Assembly (NCBI RefSeq): GCF_002102155.1
Contig: NZ_LQOU01000015.1
Span: 150,423 to 214,422, forward strand
Direction of reading: 5' to 3'
DNA length: 64,000 bases
Source of the DNA: Mycobacterium europaeum
GTDB taxonomy: Bacteria; Actinomycetota; Actinomycetes; Mycobacteriales; Mycobacteriaceae
The notes under the pieces were generated by a model. It ran no database searches. It was not told where the DNA came from and saw only the letters and a list, made by a program, of their open reading frames with translations. Below, piece by piece: positions 19,940-27,768 of the stretch. How positions within the stretch are numbered: the stretch's first letter is position 1; each line of letters starts with the position of its first letter. Made by a program: the position numbers and the translations under genes.

Positions 19940-20776
19940 ATGTCATCTTCGCTCGGCGACGTGCTCGCCACATTGGAACTCGAAAGGGTCGGCCAGTGGC
20001 TCTTCGTCGGGCAGCAGCTGCCCGCGCCCGCCAACCACATTCTGGGCGGGCATATTTCGGCTCAGGCCTTATTGGCGGCAAGCCGCACCGCGCCGGGTCG
20101 CCTACCGCACAGCGTCCACACGTACTTTCTCCGCCCCGGCGATTCACGTCGGCCGGTGGACTTCGAAGTTGTCGACCTCCAAGAAGGCCGGACTTTCTCG
20201 GCGCGACGGGTCACTGCGCGCCAAGACGACAAGGTTCTGATGGAAGCGATGTCCTCGTTCAAAGCCACCGACTCCGCACCCGCTCAGGTCGTCTACCAAC
20301 CACCCATGCCAAAGGTTCCCAGTCCGGAGTCCTTGCCGTGGGTAGCGCCACACGTGGCCGAGTCCGACGAGGGCTCCCAAGGGCGGTGGGCGAGCCTGCG
20401 CTGGTTCGAGCGCCGGATCGTCGACACCGAGGTCGCTCCACCGGCGCGGGCGCGAATGTGGTGGCGACCCGAAGGGCAGGTTCCCGATGATCCAGTGCTG
20501 ACCGCCAGCCTGGTGGCCTATCTGTCGGCGGTGACGTTGACCGAGCCGGCATATGCGGCACGCGGTGGTGTCGGGGCGTCGGCGCAGCGAGATCATTCCG
20601 TGTGGTTCCACGGTTCGGCGGTGTTGTCGGATTGGCTTCTTTACGATCGGTCGTCGCCGAGCAGCGCTGGTTCGCTGGCGCTGGCCAGTGGGACGATGTT
20701 CAACCGCAGCGGCGCGCTGGTGTGCACGGTGGAACAAGAGATGTACTTTCCGCCGCGGGTGGTCGCGCCGGGCTAG
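19940..20776 (+). CDS. tesB: Acyl-CoA thioesterase II (TesB-like)
   Basis: A 278-aa double-hotdog thioesterase. It shows the family stretches FVGQQLPAPANHILGGHISA, SVHTYFLRPGDSRRPVDFEV and GRTFSARRVTARQDD, and the C-terminal half includes FHGSAVLSDWLLYDRSSPSS followed by LASGTMFNRSGALV. TesB-type enzymes release free fatty acids from acyl-CoAs. The gene follows the CobW-type GTPase by 26 bp and may be co-transcribed with it, though the functional link is unclear. Confidence 0.93.
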   Translation: MSSSLGDVLATLELERVGQWLFVGQQLPAPANHILGGHISAQALLAASRTAPGRLPHSVHTYFLRPGDSRRPVDFEVVDLQEGRTFSARRVTARQDDKVLMEAMSSFKATDSAPAQVVYQPPMPKVPSPESLPWVAPHVAESDEGSQGRWASLRWFERRIVDTEVAPPARARMWWRPEGQVPDDPVLTASLVAYLSAVTLTEPAYAARGGVGASAQRDHSVWFHGSAVLSDWLLYDRSSPSSAGSLALASGTMFNRSGALVCTVEQEMYFPPRVVAPG

Positions 20777-20805
20777 GCGGACGATCGACGATGCGTCGTC
20801 AATGA

Positions 20806-20868
20806 CCCTGCAGCGCAACACTATTCGTCACTGTGACGTATTGCCCGGCGGTGGGCGCGGGGAAGGCG
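20806..20868 (+). repeat. Copy 1 of a 60-bp element with a CGTCAC dyad
   Basis: This stretch and 21483-21543 align over about 60 bp with high identity by eye. Both contain the perfect dyad CGTCAC-N-GTGACG (20826-20838 here) followed by TATTG and a G-rich tail. The element ends about 30 bp before the next gene at 20898, so it may include a promoter and operator. Confidence 0.7.
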
Positions 20869-20897
20869 GACGGGGGACAGGACCCCCGGTGTGACGA

Positions 20898-21227
20898 ATG
20901 TCAACCGACGACAGTGACGCGGGTCATAGCCCGATCAGTGCCGAACGGGTCATGCTGGCCGTTCGTTTGCTTATCTATCTAATGGCTGGGAGCGCGATGG
21001 CCGACCTCGACTTCGCCTATGACCTGACACTCGACGAGGCGCGCAGACGCAGCGCGATGTTCGCCGCGATCGGTGACGACTATGACCCGATCGCGGTGCT
21101 CGGCGCGGAACAGAAGGCCTACGAAATGCTGTACTCGAACCTGGACGAGGAGCAGCAACGGGTCTATGACGAGTTGGTCCGCGCCGGCGTGCTGCCCGAA
21201 CGGACGACTGCTCGTGTTACCGATTGA
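20898..21227 (+). CDS. Small acidic protein, DUF6400-like
   Basis: A 109-aa protein whose core is DLTLDEARRRSAMFAAIGDD, YDPIAVLGAEQKAYEMLYSN and LDEEQQRVYDELVRAGVLP. From memory this matches a small actinobacterial family of unknown function (DUF6400), but I could not search. The ATG at 20898 is given; an internal ATG at 20997 (MADLDFAYDLTLDE) has a GGGAG site before it and fits the family core better. It overlaps the following zinc-ribbon gene by 14 bp, so they are likely translated together. Confidence 0.65.
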   Translation: MSTDDSDAGHSPISAERVMLAVRLLIYLMAGSAMADLDFAYDLTLDEARRRSAMFAAIGDDYDPIAVLGAEQKAYEMLYSNLDEEQQRVYDELVRAGVLPERTTARVTD

Positions 21228-21456
21228 TCCGACCGCCGACCGTGGCCGCCGCGCATGGCTGCCTTGTCCGCGCTGCGAACACGGCGCCAAATGCGGTGAG
21301 TGCCGAAGTAGCCGCAACTGCGATACGCACTGGCAATACCTCCTGAGCAACAAGGGCACCCTGGTGCACTTGCAGTGCTCAGATTGCGGCCACCTCTGGT
21401 CGACGGACACGCATCGCCGCACGCGCCCCAAGCGCTGGGGGCACAAGTTGAACTAG
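21214..21456 (+). CDS. Small zinc-ribbon protein
   Basis: An 80-aa protein starting at GTG 21214 (VLPIDPTADRGRRAWLPCPR). Cysteine pairs appear as CPRC, CGEC (with a further Cys in RNCDTHW) and CSDCGHLW, giving one or two zinc ribbons. The start overlaps the stop region of the preceding gene by 14 bp, and the upstream part of the same open frame looks like a shadow of that gene, so the GTG is preferred. Related small Cys-rich proteins occur in other mycobacteria as hypothetical proteins. The function is unknown; nucleic-acid or protein binding would fit the ribbon. Confidence 0.7.
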   Translation: MLPIDPTADRGRRAWLPCPRCEHGAKCGECRSSRNCDTHWQYLLSNKGTLVHLQCSDCGHLWSTDTHRRTRPKRWGHKLN

Positions 21457-21879
21457 GGCGGTGACCGCCTGCATCCGAATAGCCCTGCGCCGCACCATAA
21501 TTCGTCACAGTGACGTATTGACGGCGATGGGCGGGGAGGAGAGGGTCGGTGCCGTATCGACCGGTGGCCCGGCCGCGGACAGGTGAATGCCCCGGCGGCC
21601 GGGTCATTGCCCTGATCGTTGACGCCTACCATCACGCCGGTCGCGCCGGGCGGGCGTCTCGTCACGCGCTTGGAGAACTCGCCGGCGTTCCAAACCGCCT
21701 GGTGAGCCGCTCGATGTGGGCGGCTGGCAGTGCATTCGCGCGAACGCGCTGGCCGCGTTATGCCGATAAGCGACATTATGTCAAGAACGAAGACGCTAAG
21801 CCGACTGACTTCCGTTCCTCACAAATTCGCTAGTGCAGAAGCGTGATTTCGCATCGTGAAACTTCGGCCCCACTTGGGG
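21457..21879. other. Gene-poor stretch with a second 60-bp element
   Basis: Apart from the repeat at 21483-21543, I see no recognisable gene. A GTG-initiated frame at 21549-21833 (94 aa, VPYRPVARPRTGECPGG) directly follows the repeat and could be expressed. It has no recognisable family and a biased Arg/Ala composition, so it is left uncalled. Confidence 0.4.
21483..21543 (+). repeat. Copy 2 of the 60-bp element with a CGTCAC dyad
   Basis: Second copy of the element at 20806-20868. The dyad CGTCAC-A-GTGACG lies at 21503-21515, again followed by TATTG and a G-rich tail. It sits after the zinc-ribbon gene, so the two copies bracket the small-protein pair. Confidence 0.7.
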
Positions 21880-22539
21880 TTACGTGTGGGCGGGGCTCGC
21901 TGCGTCACCGAGTTGAGCTATAAGCGGTCCGGTTTCACACAGGGTCGCGCCGATGTTCGTCATCTCAGCTCGGCCGCGCTCGTCAAGTCCGGAGATCGCG
22001 TCTGCGACGACCACGATTCGGTAGTCACGTTCGCTTGCCTCGTAGACCGTCGCGCGGGGGCAGTTTGCATAGTTGCATCCGGCGACCACGACGGTGTCGA
22101 CGTGGTTGGCGTTCAGGTGCTCTTCGAGTGGGGTGCCGAAAAACGCCCCCCACCGGGGTTTGTAGAGGACGATTTCGCGATCGCCAAGTAATTGGGCGCC
22201 CCCGGACAGAAGTAGGGCGTCGTCGAGTTCGACGCCAGGGCGCGGCGTAAGGCCAGTTGCAAGCAACCGGCCCGGTGTTCCGGGCCTCAGGATTGGGATC
22301 GGGCCGCTGACGAGATTCTTGCGCACGGGCTCGGCGTTGCTGCCATCGCCGGAGTAGAGCCGCACGATGTGTACTATCGGCAGGCTGGCATCACGAAATG
22401 CAGTGCATAGGGAGCCTATCCGCGGTACGGCCGCTGATGTACCCGCAATCTCGATTGTTCCCCCATCAAGCGTGTCGACCTGCACATCGATCGTCACAAG
22501 CACCGCCGACTCGAAGTGCGGCTCGATCAACGATGACAT
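21880..22539 (-). CDS. Isochorismatase-family cysteine hydrolase
   Basis: A 219-aa cytoplasmic hydrolase. The catalytic triad can be placed at Asp18 (VLVTIDVQVD), Lys127 (VLYKPRWGAF) and Cys160 (GCNYANCPRATVYEASERDY). The family includes nicotinamidases, N-carbamoyl hydrolases and isochorismatases; the GCNxxNCPR variant is a common uncharacterised branch. It is first in a leftward-reading neighbourhood but is separated from the oxidoreductase gene by 76 bp. The substrate is unknown. Confidence 0.88.
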   Translation of the reverse strand: MSSLIEPHFESAVLVTIDVQVDTLDGGTIEIAGTSAAVPRIGSLCTAFRDASLPIVHIVRLYSGDGSNAEPVRKNLVSGPIPILRPGTPGRLLATGLTPRPGVELDDALLLSGGAQLLGDREIVLYKPRWGAFFGTPLEEHLNANHVDTVVVAGCNYANCPRATVYEASERDYRIVVVADAISGLDERGRAEMTNIGATLCETGPLIAQLGDAASPAHT

Positions 22540-22615
22540 CTCTCAAGCTTAAGAAACTGCAGGGCGAGCAACCCAAGCGGGGACGGTTGACCTTGCGGCT
22601 TGATCGATGGGTCGT

Positions 22616-23557
22616 TTATCCGGGCAGGATGATGAGCTTGCCCCGTTTGGCAGTTCCGTGTTGTTCCATTTGGGTCAGTGCTGGAATCGCTTCTGAAAGC
22701 GGCACCGCTTGAGCGACGGGTAGTCGGAGGTGACCGTCGGCGGCGGCTTGCGCGATCGCTTCGATATCGGCGGTGACCACTTGCGCGATCACGACTTGGA
22801 ATGGACCGGGCAGGGCGCTTCTGGCGATGTTGGCTGGACTGGGCTTGACGCTCACGATGCGACCGTGCGGTGCCAATATCTTGCGGGCCTTGCTGATCGG
22901 CAGCTTGCCGGCGGCGTCGAGGACGACGTCGAACCGTTGTGTGATCGCGGTCGGGTCGAAGTCGAAGTCGACGATGGGATCGATACCGAGCGCGCGTGCC
23001 TCGTCGGCGGAGCCGGCGCGACAGCTTCCGCCCACCGAAGCCCCTTGGGCGGACGCGAGTTGGAGGGCGGAGCGGCCGACGGCCCCCAGGCTCGCGTGTA
23101 CGAACACCGACTCGCCGGGCCGCAGCTGCGCCTTGGTGAACAGGGCTTGATATGCGGTCCCGGCGGCGATGGGAATGGCGGCTGCCGCCTCGAAGGACAG
23201 GCCAGCGGGTTTCTTCACCACAGCTTTTTGTTCGGCGACGACCACGTCGGCGAACGCACCCGACTCCTTGATCGAGGCGCCGCCAAGCACCTCATCACCC
23301 GCCTGCAGCCGAGTGACGTTATCGCCGACGGCTTCGACGATGCCGGCGAAGTCATAGCCCATCGCGCGTGGAAAGCTGCGGCCGGTAACCATTTTCATCT
23401 TGCCGTTGCGGATCCCGAAGTCCATCGGGTTGACGGAGGCCGCTCGAACCCGAACACGGACGTCGTCGGCGCCCAGCTTTCTGGGCTCGAAGTCTTCGAG
23501 CTGCATCACCTCGGGTCCGCCGTATTGGTGGTACTGAATGCGCTGCAGTGTGGGCAT
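22616..23557 (-). CDS. NADP-dependent zinc-independent oxidoreductase (quinone oxidoreductase type)
   Basis: A 313-aa MDR-superfamily enzyme. It starts MPTLQRIQYHQYGGPEVMQL, with the substrate-domain motif VRVRAASVNPMDFGIRNG, the conserved MGYDFAGIVEAVG, the linker HASLGAVGRSALQLA for the nucleotide-binding turn, and a C-terminal SEAIPALTQMEQHG stretch. There are no zinc-ligand cysteines. I chose the ATG at 23557 because the longer upstream reading lacks family similarity. It follows the alpha/beta hydrolase gene by 37 bp on the same strand and is probably in one operon with it, under the divergent TetR at 24973. Confidence 0.9.
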   Translation of the reverse strand: MPTLQRIQYHQYGGPEVMQLEDFEPRKLGADDVRVRVRAASVNPMDFGIRNGKMKMVTGRSFPRAMGYDFAGIVEAVGDNVTRLQAGDEVLGGASIKESGAFADVVVAEQKAVVKKPAGLSFEAAAAIPIAAGTAYQALFTKAQLRPGESVFVHASLGAVGRSALQLASAQGASVGGSCRAGSADEARALGIDPIVDFDFDPTAITQRFDVVLDAAGKLPISKARKILAPHGRIVSVKPSPANIARSALPGPFQVVIAQVVTADIEAIAQAAADGHLRLPVAQAVPLSEAIPALTQMEQHGTAKRGKLIILPG

Positions 23558-23594
23558 CTGGGTTCTCCAATCGGTGATGTCGAACGTGCGGTGT

Positions 23595-24527
23595 TTAGAG
23601 GTGGAGGGGTAGTGCCAGAACGGATGCGAGGAATGCCAGCGTGGTCTGGTGCAGCGGCGCTGCGTTGAAGTGTGGCGATCCGTGATCGCCGCCGGCGATC
23701 TCGACCAGCTCCGCTCGGGCACCCGCGTCGGTGAGCGCGCGATACAGGCGACGGCTCTGCTCTATGCCGACACGACGGTCGTGGTCACCGTGCACGATCA
23801 GGAAGGGCGGCGCGCCGGGGTGCGCGAGATGGCACAGGTTTGCGCGTTCCACGGCGTCGGGCCGGCTGGAGGGCACGAACCCGAAAAAGCGCGCCAGTGT
23901 GCTGTCGGGACCCTCCATCAATTCGATGGCGTCGCGGTGTGCGTCCTGATCGTGTCGAAGAAAATCGGTGGGTGCGTAGTGCTCCACGACGCCGGCGAGT
24001 CGGCAGGACACCTTGGCGTACGGTTCGATGCGGCCGACCAAGTCGCTGCTGTCGCCGGCCAATGCGACGGCGCTGATGAGGTAAGCGCCTGCGCTGGAAC
24101 CGAATCCAACGATGCGCTCGGCATCGAATCCGTAACGGTCGGCGTTGGCCCGCACCCATCGCACGGCGGCGGCGACATCCTGGACGGCGGCGGGAAAGAC
24201 GGCCTCACCGCTGAGTCGGTACTGAACCGACACCACGGCCAGACCTGCCTCAAGGAGAAATCTCCATGGCCCCATTTGCTTGATACCGGTGAAGAATCCC
24301 CCCGGATGCGCGTACACCACAACGGGAACCGGTGTCGTCACCCGACGCGCTGGGATGTGCAGATCCATGGTGAGCGGCCGAAATCCGATAACGGTGGCAT
24401 ACGTGCGATCCAGATGGCTTGCTACCCTGGGGAAGAGCTCGACCGGTGCCAACGTGTCGAATTCGGGTCGGATCAAGGTCGAGATCATCTCATCAGGGAT
24501 GTCGACGGGCATACCGACAATGTGCAT
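23595..24527 (-). CDS. Alpha/beta hydrolase (esterase/lipase)
   Basis: A 310-aa esterase of the HSL-like group. The oxyanion motif is HPGG instead of HGGG (VVYAHPGGFFTG, about 74-77). The nucleophile elbow is GSSAG with Ser145. Asp in IVHGDHDRRV and His in AGGDHGSPHF finish the triad. It lies upstream of the quinone-oxidoreductase gene on the same strand. The SDR remnant at 24657-24836 lies further upstream, pointing to an original three-gene operon controlled by the divergent TetR. Confidence 0.88.
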   Translation of the reverse strand: MHIVGMPVDIPDEMISTLIRPEFDTLAPVELFPRVASHLDRTYATVIGFRPLTMDLHIPARRVTTPVPVVVYAHPGGFFTGIKQMGPWRFLLEAGLAVVSVQYRLSGEAVFPAAVQDVAAAVRWVRANADRYGFDAERIVGFGSSAGAYLISAVALAGDSSDLVGRIEPYAKVSCRLAGVVEHYAPTDFLRHDQDAHRDAIELMEGPDSTLARFFGFVPSSRPDAVERANLCHLAHPGAPPFLIVHGDHDRRVGIEQSRRLYRALTDAGARAELVEIAGGDHGSPHFNAAPLHQTTLAFLASVLALPLHL

Positions 24528-24656
24528 CTCAAGCTTCCTTTCGAAATATGCCGCAGCAGAGTGAATTTCCGTTCGATTGATTGTGCGCTGCGGTCTCTAC
24601 GAGAGCGCGGCTGAACAGCCAGCCGAACATGTTGACCGACAACGATCTCGGAGTCC

Positions 24657-24836
24657 GCGAGCGAACTGTGCGCGGCAAAGCTCGGCGGCCAGCGCCTCCA
24701 GGCGATCTTTGCGGCGCAACACCAGAACGACGTTGACGCGGGCTGAGTTGAGATGGCGTGCGAATTGCTCTCCAATACCCGAGGACGCCCCCTTCACGAC
24801 CGCGTAATCCCCATGCACGACGCGAAGATCCTTCAT
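24657..24836 (-). pseudogene. N-terminal fragment of a short-chain dehydrogenase
   Basis: From the ATG at 24836 the frame reads MKDLRVVHGDYAVVKGASSG, then IGEQFARHLNSARVNVVLVL and RRKDRLEALAAELCRA. This is the classic SDR N-terminus (GASSGIG cofactor motif, second strand, RRxDRLEALAAEL). After about 60 residues all similarity to SDRs is lost and no NNAG or YxxxK motif follows, so the rest of the gene (about 190 aa) is gone. Confidence 0.7.
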
Positions 24837-24896
24837 TCCAGTTCCCGTCTGCCTGGTGGGCGATCGCCGCGGGCAACCCCACGACGCTGGGCAGTA

Positions 24897-24942
24897 TGAC
24901 ACCGAGTGTCATCACACTACACCATCACGGCACTTGGTGTCA
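24897..24942. promoter_or_regulatory. Twin operator between TetR gene and hydrolase operon
   Basis: TGACACCGAGTGTCA (24897-24911) is a perfect inverted repeat with 6-bp arms and a 3-bp spacer. A second, imperfect copy (GGCACTTGGTGTCA) ends at 24942. Both lie in the divergent promoter region 31-76 bp before the TetR start at 24973. Binding by that TetR is inferred from position and symmetry. Confidence 0.65.
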
Positions 24943-24972
24943 TCCGGTCGGCGTGGACTCTAGAATGCGGAT

Positions 24973-25545
24973 ATGAGCCGGTGGGAGCCCAACGCGGCCG
25001 CGCGGTTGGAAGTTGCCGCAGTCGAGCTGTTCGCCGACCGCGGATACGACAACGTCACAGTGGTCGAGATCGCTGAGCGCGCGGGATTGACCAAACGCAC
25101 CTTCTTTCGTCACTTCGCCGACAAACGCGAGATTCTCTTCCGCGGCCAGGACGCCTACCGCGAAATGTTCGCTGCGGCTATCGCAAGTGCCCCTGCTGAC
25201 GCCACCCCGATGCAAGCGGTGGGCGCAGCACTGACCGGATTCGCAGCAAGCTTCGCCCGCGACCGCCGAGAATTTCTGGCCAAACGTCAGGCGGTCATCG
25301 CCAGCAGTTTGGAATTGAAGGAGCGCGACCTCCTTAAGGCCGCCGCTTTGACCGCAGCGATGGCCGAGGCATTGGTCAAACGCGGGGTACAACCGCCCAT
25401 CGCGAACCTGGCCGCCCAGGTCGGCGCGCTCGCCTACGGCGATGCCTTTCAACGCTGGCTGCAGCCCGGGAATCGCACATCGATGGCCAAGCTGGCCGAG
25501 AAGGCGCTGCGAGACCAGGGCTCGGCAATTGACGCGCTGCGCTGA
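24973..25545 (+). CDS. TetR family transcriptional regulator
   Basis: A 190-aa TetR repressor. The HTH region is VVEIAERAGLTKRTFFRHFA (about residues 28-47), preceded by ARLEVAAVELFADRGYDNVT. It is divergent from the SDR remnant and the hydrolase/quinone-oxidoreductase genes, with a twin dyad between them, so these genes are its likely targets. The inducer is unknown; the neighbouring enzymes suggest a hydrophobic ester or quinone-like compound. Confidence 0.92.
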   Translation: MSRWEPNAAARLEVAAVELFADRGYDNVTVVEIAERAGLTKRTFFRHFADKREILFRGQDAYREMFAAAIASAPADATPMQAVGAALTGFAASFARDRREFLAKRQAVIASSLELKERDLLKAAALTAAMAEALVKRGVQPPIANLAAQVGALAYGDAFQRWLQPGNRTSMAKLAEKALRDQGSAIDALR

Positions 25546-25578
25546 ATGCCCTTGGGTCCACGGCGACCGCATGACCCG

Positions 25579-25612
25579 GAATTCGGCGGAATCGAATGTG
25601 GCGGATTACCAG
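25579..25612 (+). repeat. Dispersed 33-bp repeat, copy A (diverged)
   Basis: It carries GAATCGAATGTGGCGGATTA and the following CCAG, matching the core of the three other copies at 26713, 30355 and 33750 in position and spacing, with a diverged left part. It lies 34 bp after the TetR stop. Confidence 0.55.
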
Positions 25613-25649
25613 TAATAAACTCTCAGGCGGTCATGATGGCGCCCGGCGC

Positions 25650-25961
25650 TCATAGAGCGAGGACGACACGCAGGGCCGCATCAACGCGGCGCAATTCGTC
25701 GAGGCTTAAGAACCCGACGCTCTTGCCGAGCCGGCCCGGGTCGACCGCTGCGGTCTGCTCGGCAAGTACGCGGGTGTTCACGCCGCCGATTTCAACCCCG
25801 GGTCGGAAGCTGGCGGCACGAGCCGACGTAGACGTCGGTGCAACCAGCCAGGTCGACAGCGGTAATTGATCTGACTGGACTACTACGGCGTATCGGGAAC
25901 CGGACTGCTCATGACCGCGACTCCCCCGCGAGGCATGCAAACGAAAGACCTCACCACGCAC
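25650..25961 (-). CDS. mazF: MazF-type endoribonuclease toxin
   Basis: A 103-aa toxin of the MazF/PemK fold, from a GTG at 25961 (VRGEVFRLHASRGSRGHEQS). The strand pattern RYAVVVQSDQLPLSTWLVAP followed by TSTSARAASFRPGVEIGG and TRVLAEQTAAVDPGRLG is typical, and LSLDELRRVDAALRVVLAL forms the last helix. It resembles the MazF5 branch of M. tuberculosis. It is the second gene of the pair and overlaps the antitoxin by 11 bp. MazF enzymes cut RNA at short specific sequences; the specificity cannot be read here. Confidence 0.85.
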   Translation of the reverse strand: MRGEVFRLHASRGSRGHEQSGSRYAVVVQSDQLPLSTWLVAPTSTSARAASFRPGVEIGGVNTRVLAEQTAAVDPGRLGKSVGFLSLDELRRVDAALRVVLAL

Positions 25962-26184
25962 GCAGCGTCTCCATATCGCGTAGCACCTGCATGGCCTCAG
26001 CACGGTCGGACTCGTCTTCGGCAAGCCTTTCCGCCTCGGCGCGAATCGCCGCGTTGGCCTTCCGGCGTGCGGCATCGATAAGAGCAGATCGCACGGCTGC
26101 GGACACAGCCGTGCCGTCTTTGGTCAAAACCTCCAGCGCCCTCGCGGTGTCCTCGTCGGGCCGGAAGGTAATCGTGTCAGCCAT
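25951..26184 (-). CDS. mazE: MazE-type antitoxin
   Basis: A 77-aa protein starting MADTITFRPDEDTARALEVL at ATG 26184. It has an N-terminal ribbon-helix-helix-like segment, then a charged helix (IDAARRKANAAIRAEAERLA) and an acidic/Trp tail (MQVLRDMETLRAW) of the sort that wraps the toxin. It is encoded directly upstream of the toxin with an 11-bp overlap. The antitoxin should repress its own promoter, which would lie just beyond 26184. The N-terminal extension to 26214 is not needed. Confidence 0.82.
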   Translation of the reverse strand: MADTITFRPDEDTARALEVLTKDGTAVSAAVRSALIDAARRKANAAIRAEAERLAEDESDRAEAMQVLRDMETLRAW

Positions 26185-26393
26185 AGGAACAGTGTACGAC
26201 GCTTTGTAAGACAATCACCGGTTCCACGTGAGTGCGGTTTTCACATTGCTGCGGCAGCCCCAGTCAGGGCCACCTCCCCGGCGTCGGGGTGGTGGGTTCG
26301 CGGTTAATGCCGGAGGATGAAAAGCCCTACTATTCGGCTAGCGCAACCAGCCGCAGCACAGTGCCGTCGGCTTCGGGAGTAAAGGAGTCCAAC

Positions 26394-26642
26394 GTGAAGG
26401 CGAGAGTATTGATAACCACGGTCGGTGGTCTAGCGGCAGCCTTGACCGCTGGTGTCATGTGGGCCGCACCATCGGCCTCGGCTAGCGACTTTTGCGATTC
26501 GCTTGGCAATCCCGCGCAAGTTCACGATTGCAACTGCGGTGCCGATAACGTCCCAGGTAGCCCGGAATACCAGCAGTGCCTGCATGGAACTGCGGCTTCG
26601 CCCGGAACGGCCAAGTCCCCGGTACCCGCGCCATCCCCCTGA
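26394..26642 (+). CDS. Small secreted Cys-rich protein
   Basis: An 82-aa protein from GTG 26394, with an AAAGGAG site just before it. A Sec signal peptide is clear (VKARVLITTVGGLAAALTAG, then VMWAAPSASASDFC), with cleavage likely after SASA. The mature part of about 50 residues has four Cys (DFCDSL, HDCNCG, QQCLHG) and a Pro/Ser tail. It is probably a small disulfide-bonded exported protein. I do not recognise a named family, though similar short secreted proteins are frequent in mycobacteria. Confidence 0.75.
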   Translation: MKARVLITTVGGLAAALTAGVMWAAPSASASDFCDSLGNPAQVHDCNCGADNVPGSPEYQQCLHGTAASPGTAKSPVPAPSP

Positions 26643-26712
26643 TCTACCGCGCTCGGCTCGCCACCGGTGCGGTGAACCGCGAGTGCCCATCCCACCTCCG
26701 AGGGCTCGTGGG

Positions 26713-26746
26713 GAATATGCACGAATCAAATATGGAGGGTTACCGG
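26713..26746 (+). repeat. Dispersed 33-bp repeat, copy B
   Basis: GAATATGCACGAATCAAATA, then TGGAGGGTTACCGG. It matches copies C and D at all but a few positions. It lies 70 bp after the secreted-protein stop in a 293-bp gap that otherwise holds nothing recognisable. The repeat contains ATG and GGAGG, and a 17-codon frame (GTG at 26746) starts at its right end. Confidence 0.7.
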
Positions 26747-26935
26747 TGAACTACTCCGTTTTTCCTGATGAATCAGACCATGTGTTGGACGGACGCTGAC
26801 CACAGAGTCCATACTGCATATTGCATCGCTCCCGTTGCCAGCCGCGGACATATCCACAGATTTCGCTTGGCGCCCAAGGCTTTTCGGTGGCCGTAGACCT
26901 GCAATATTTGGAGTTTGATGAACGCCTCATTCGGT

Positions 26936-27544
26936 CTACAGCCCAGATGGTACGGCCTTGCCGTTTACGGCAACCTTGACCTGGCCGGTCTTGGGGTTGT
27001 ACTCGATCGTGCCGTGCTCGAAGTTCGACACGAGCAGATCGTCGACGGCGTTCACGTCGCTGGTCGGAAATCCCAGCGGACCTGCCGAACCGTTAGTGCC
27101 GGTGATCGCGGGCACGCCGTTCGGGTCGCGCGGGACATTCCATGCCTCCCGGAGCTTGCCCGTGGTGATAAACGCGGGCGTCCCGGGCTTGTCGTTTTTT
27201 GCAGTGATCACGCCGCCCTGAAACTGTTGGAATACCAAGCCACTCGCCCGTTTTCCCGCGTTGCGGTCACCCGTCAGCGGCTTGCCGAGGGCCTTCTTCT
27301 GATCCTCGGTTGCCGACGAGTACTTGGCGGCGATCGGGCCGGTCAGGGTCACCTCGACATCGCTCTCCCCGATGAGCTTGACCTCGGTGGGCTGCGCCGG
27401 GGTTGTAGACGTGGAGATGGGGTGCGCACCGACCTGAGGTGGTGCCGACCCGTCGACGCTCTTGCCATTGCTGCAGCCCACAGCGATTAGCGCGACGGCG
27501 GCCAGGCCGACGACTGCCGGGTGGCGGTATGCGATCGTTCTCAT
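26936..27544 (-). CDS. Lipoprotein with LGFP repeat
   Basis: A 202-aa lipoprotein. The signal peptide and lipobox are VVGLAAVALIAVGC, with Cys24 as the lipidated residue. A Ser/Thr/Pro spacer follows, then a domain ending in an LGFP-type unit (GPLGFPTSDVNAVDD) that occurs in actinobacterial cell-wall proteins and is thought to help attach them to the wall. The stretch QFQGGVITAKNDKPGTPAFI is the preceding half of such a unit. The function is unknown. Confidence 0.85.
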   Translation of the reverse strand: MRTIAYRHPAVVGLAAVALIAVGCSNGKSVDGSAPPQVGAHPISTSTTPAQPTEVKLIGESDVEVTLTGPIAAKYSSATEDQKKALGKPLTGDRNAGKRASGLVFQQFQGGVITAKNDKPGTPAFITTGKLREAWNVPRDPNGVPAITGTNGSAGPLGFPTSDVNAVDDLLVSNFEHGTIEYNPKTGQVKVAVNGKAVPSGL

Positions 27545-27720
27545 AGGCTTCTCCCCCGCGTCTTCCTGTGGTGTGGGTCAAGTTGCGGCTGACCTACGCG
27601 CTCGGCCCCGACGTAACCAACCACGTGAGTGGTGCAGGCCGCCGCGGTGTTCGTGGCTCCGAACGAACTTACGCCCGCGGTGATAGACGGCAAGCGGCCG
27701 CAGCGAGTGGCCTACGCCTT

Positions 27721-27761
27721 GTAGCATTCCGCTACGAGGCGTAGCATTTTGCTACAGGAGG
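27721..27761 (+). promoter_or_regulatory. Twin autoregulatory operators of the zeta TA operon
   Basis: Two identical dyads GTAGC-N5-GCTAC at 27721-27735 and 27741-27755, spaced 20 bp centre to centre, i.e. about two helix turns. An AGGAGG ribosome-binding site (27756-27761) and the antitoxin ATG at 27769 follow. Autoregulation by the antitoxin is the usual type II arrangement and is inferred. Confidence 0.75.
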
Positions 27762-27768
27762 TGCGGAT

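Noticed and set aside
21549..21833. Plus-strand 94-aa frame after the second 60-bp element
   Set aside because: It starts in a suggestive place but has no recognisable family and biased Arg/Ala composition, so it is only mentioned under the gene-poor stretch.
26746..26799. A 17-codon frame starting at the right end of repeat copy B
   Set aside because: Only one of the four repeat copies leads into such a frame in this way, so it is not supported as a conserved leader peptide.
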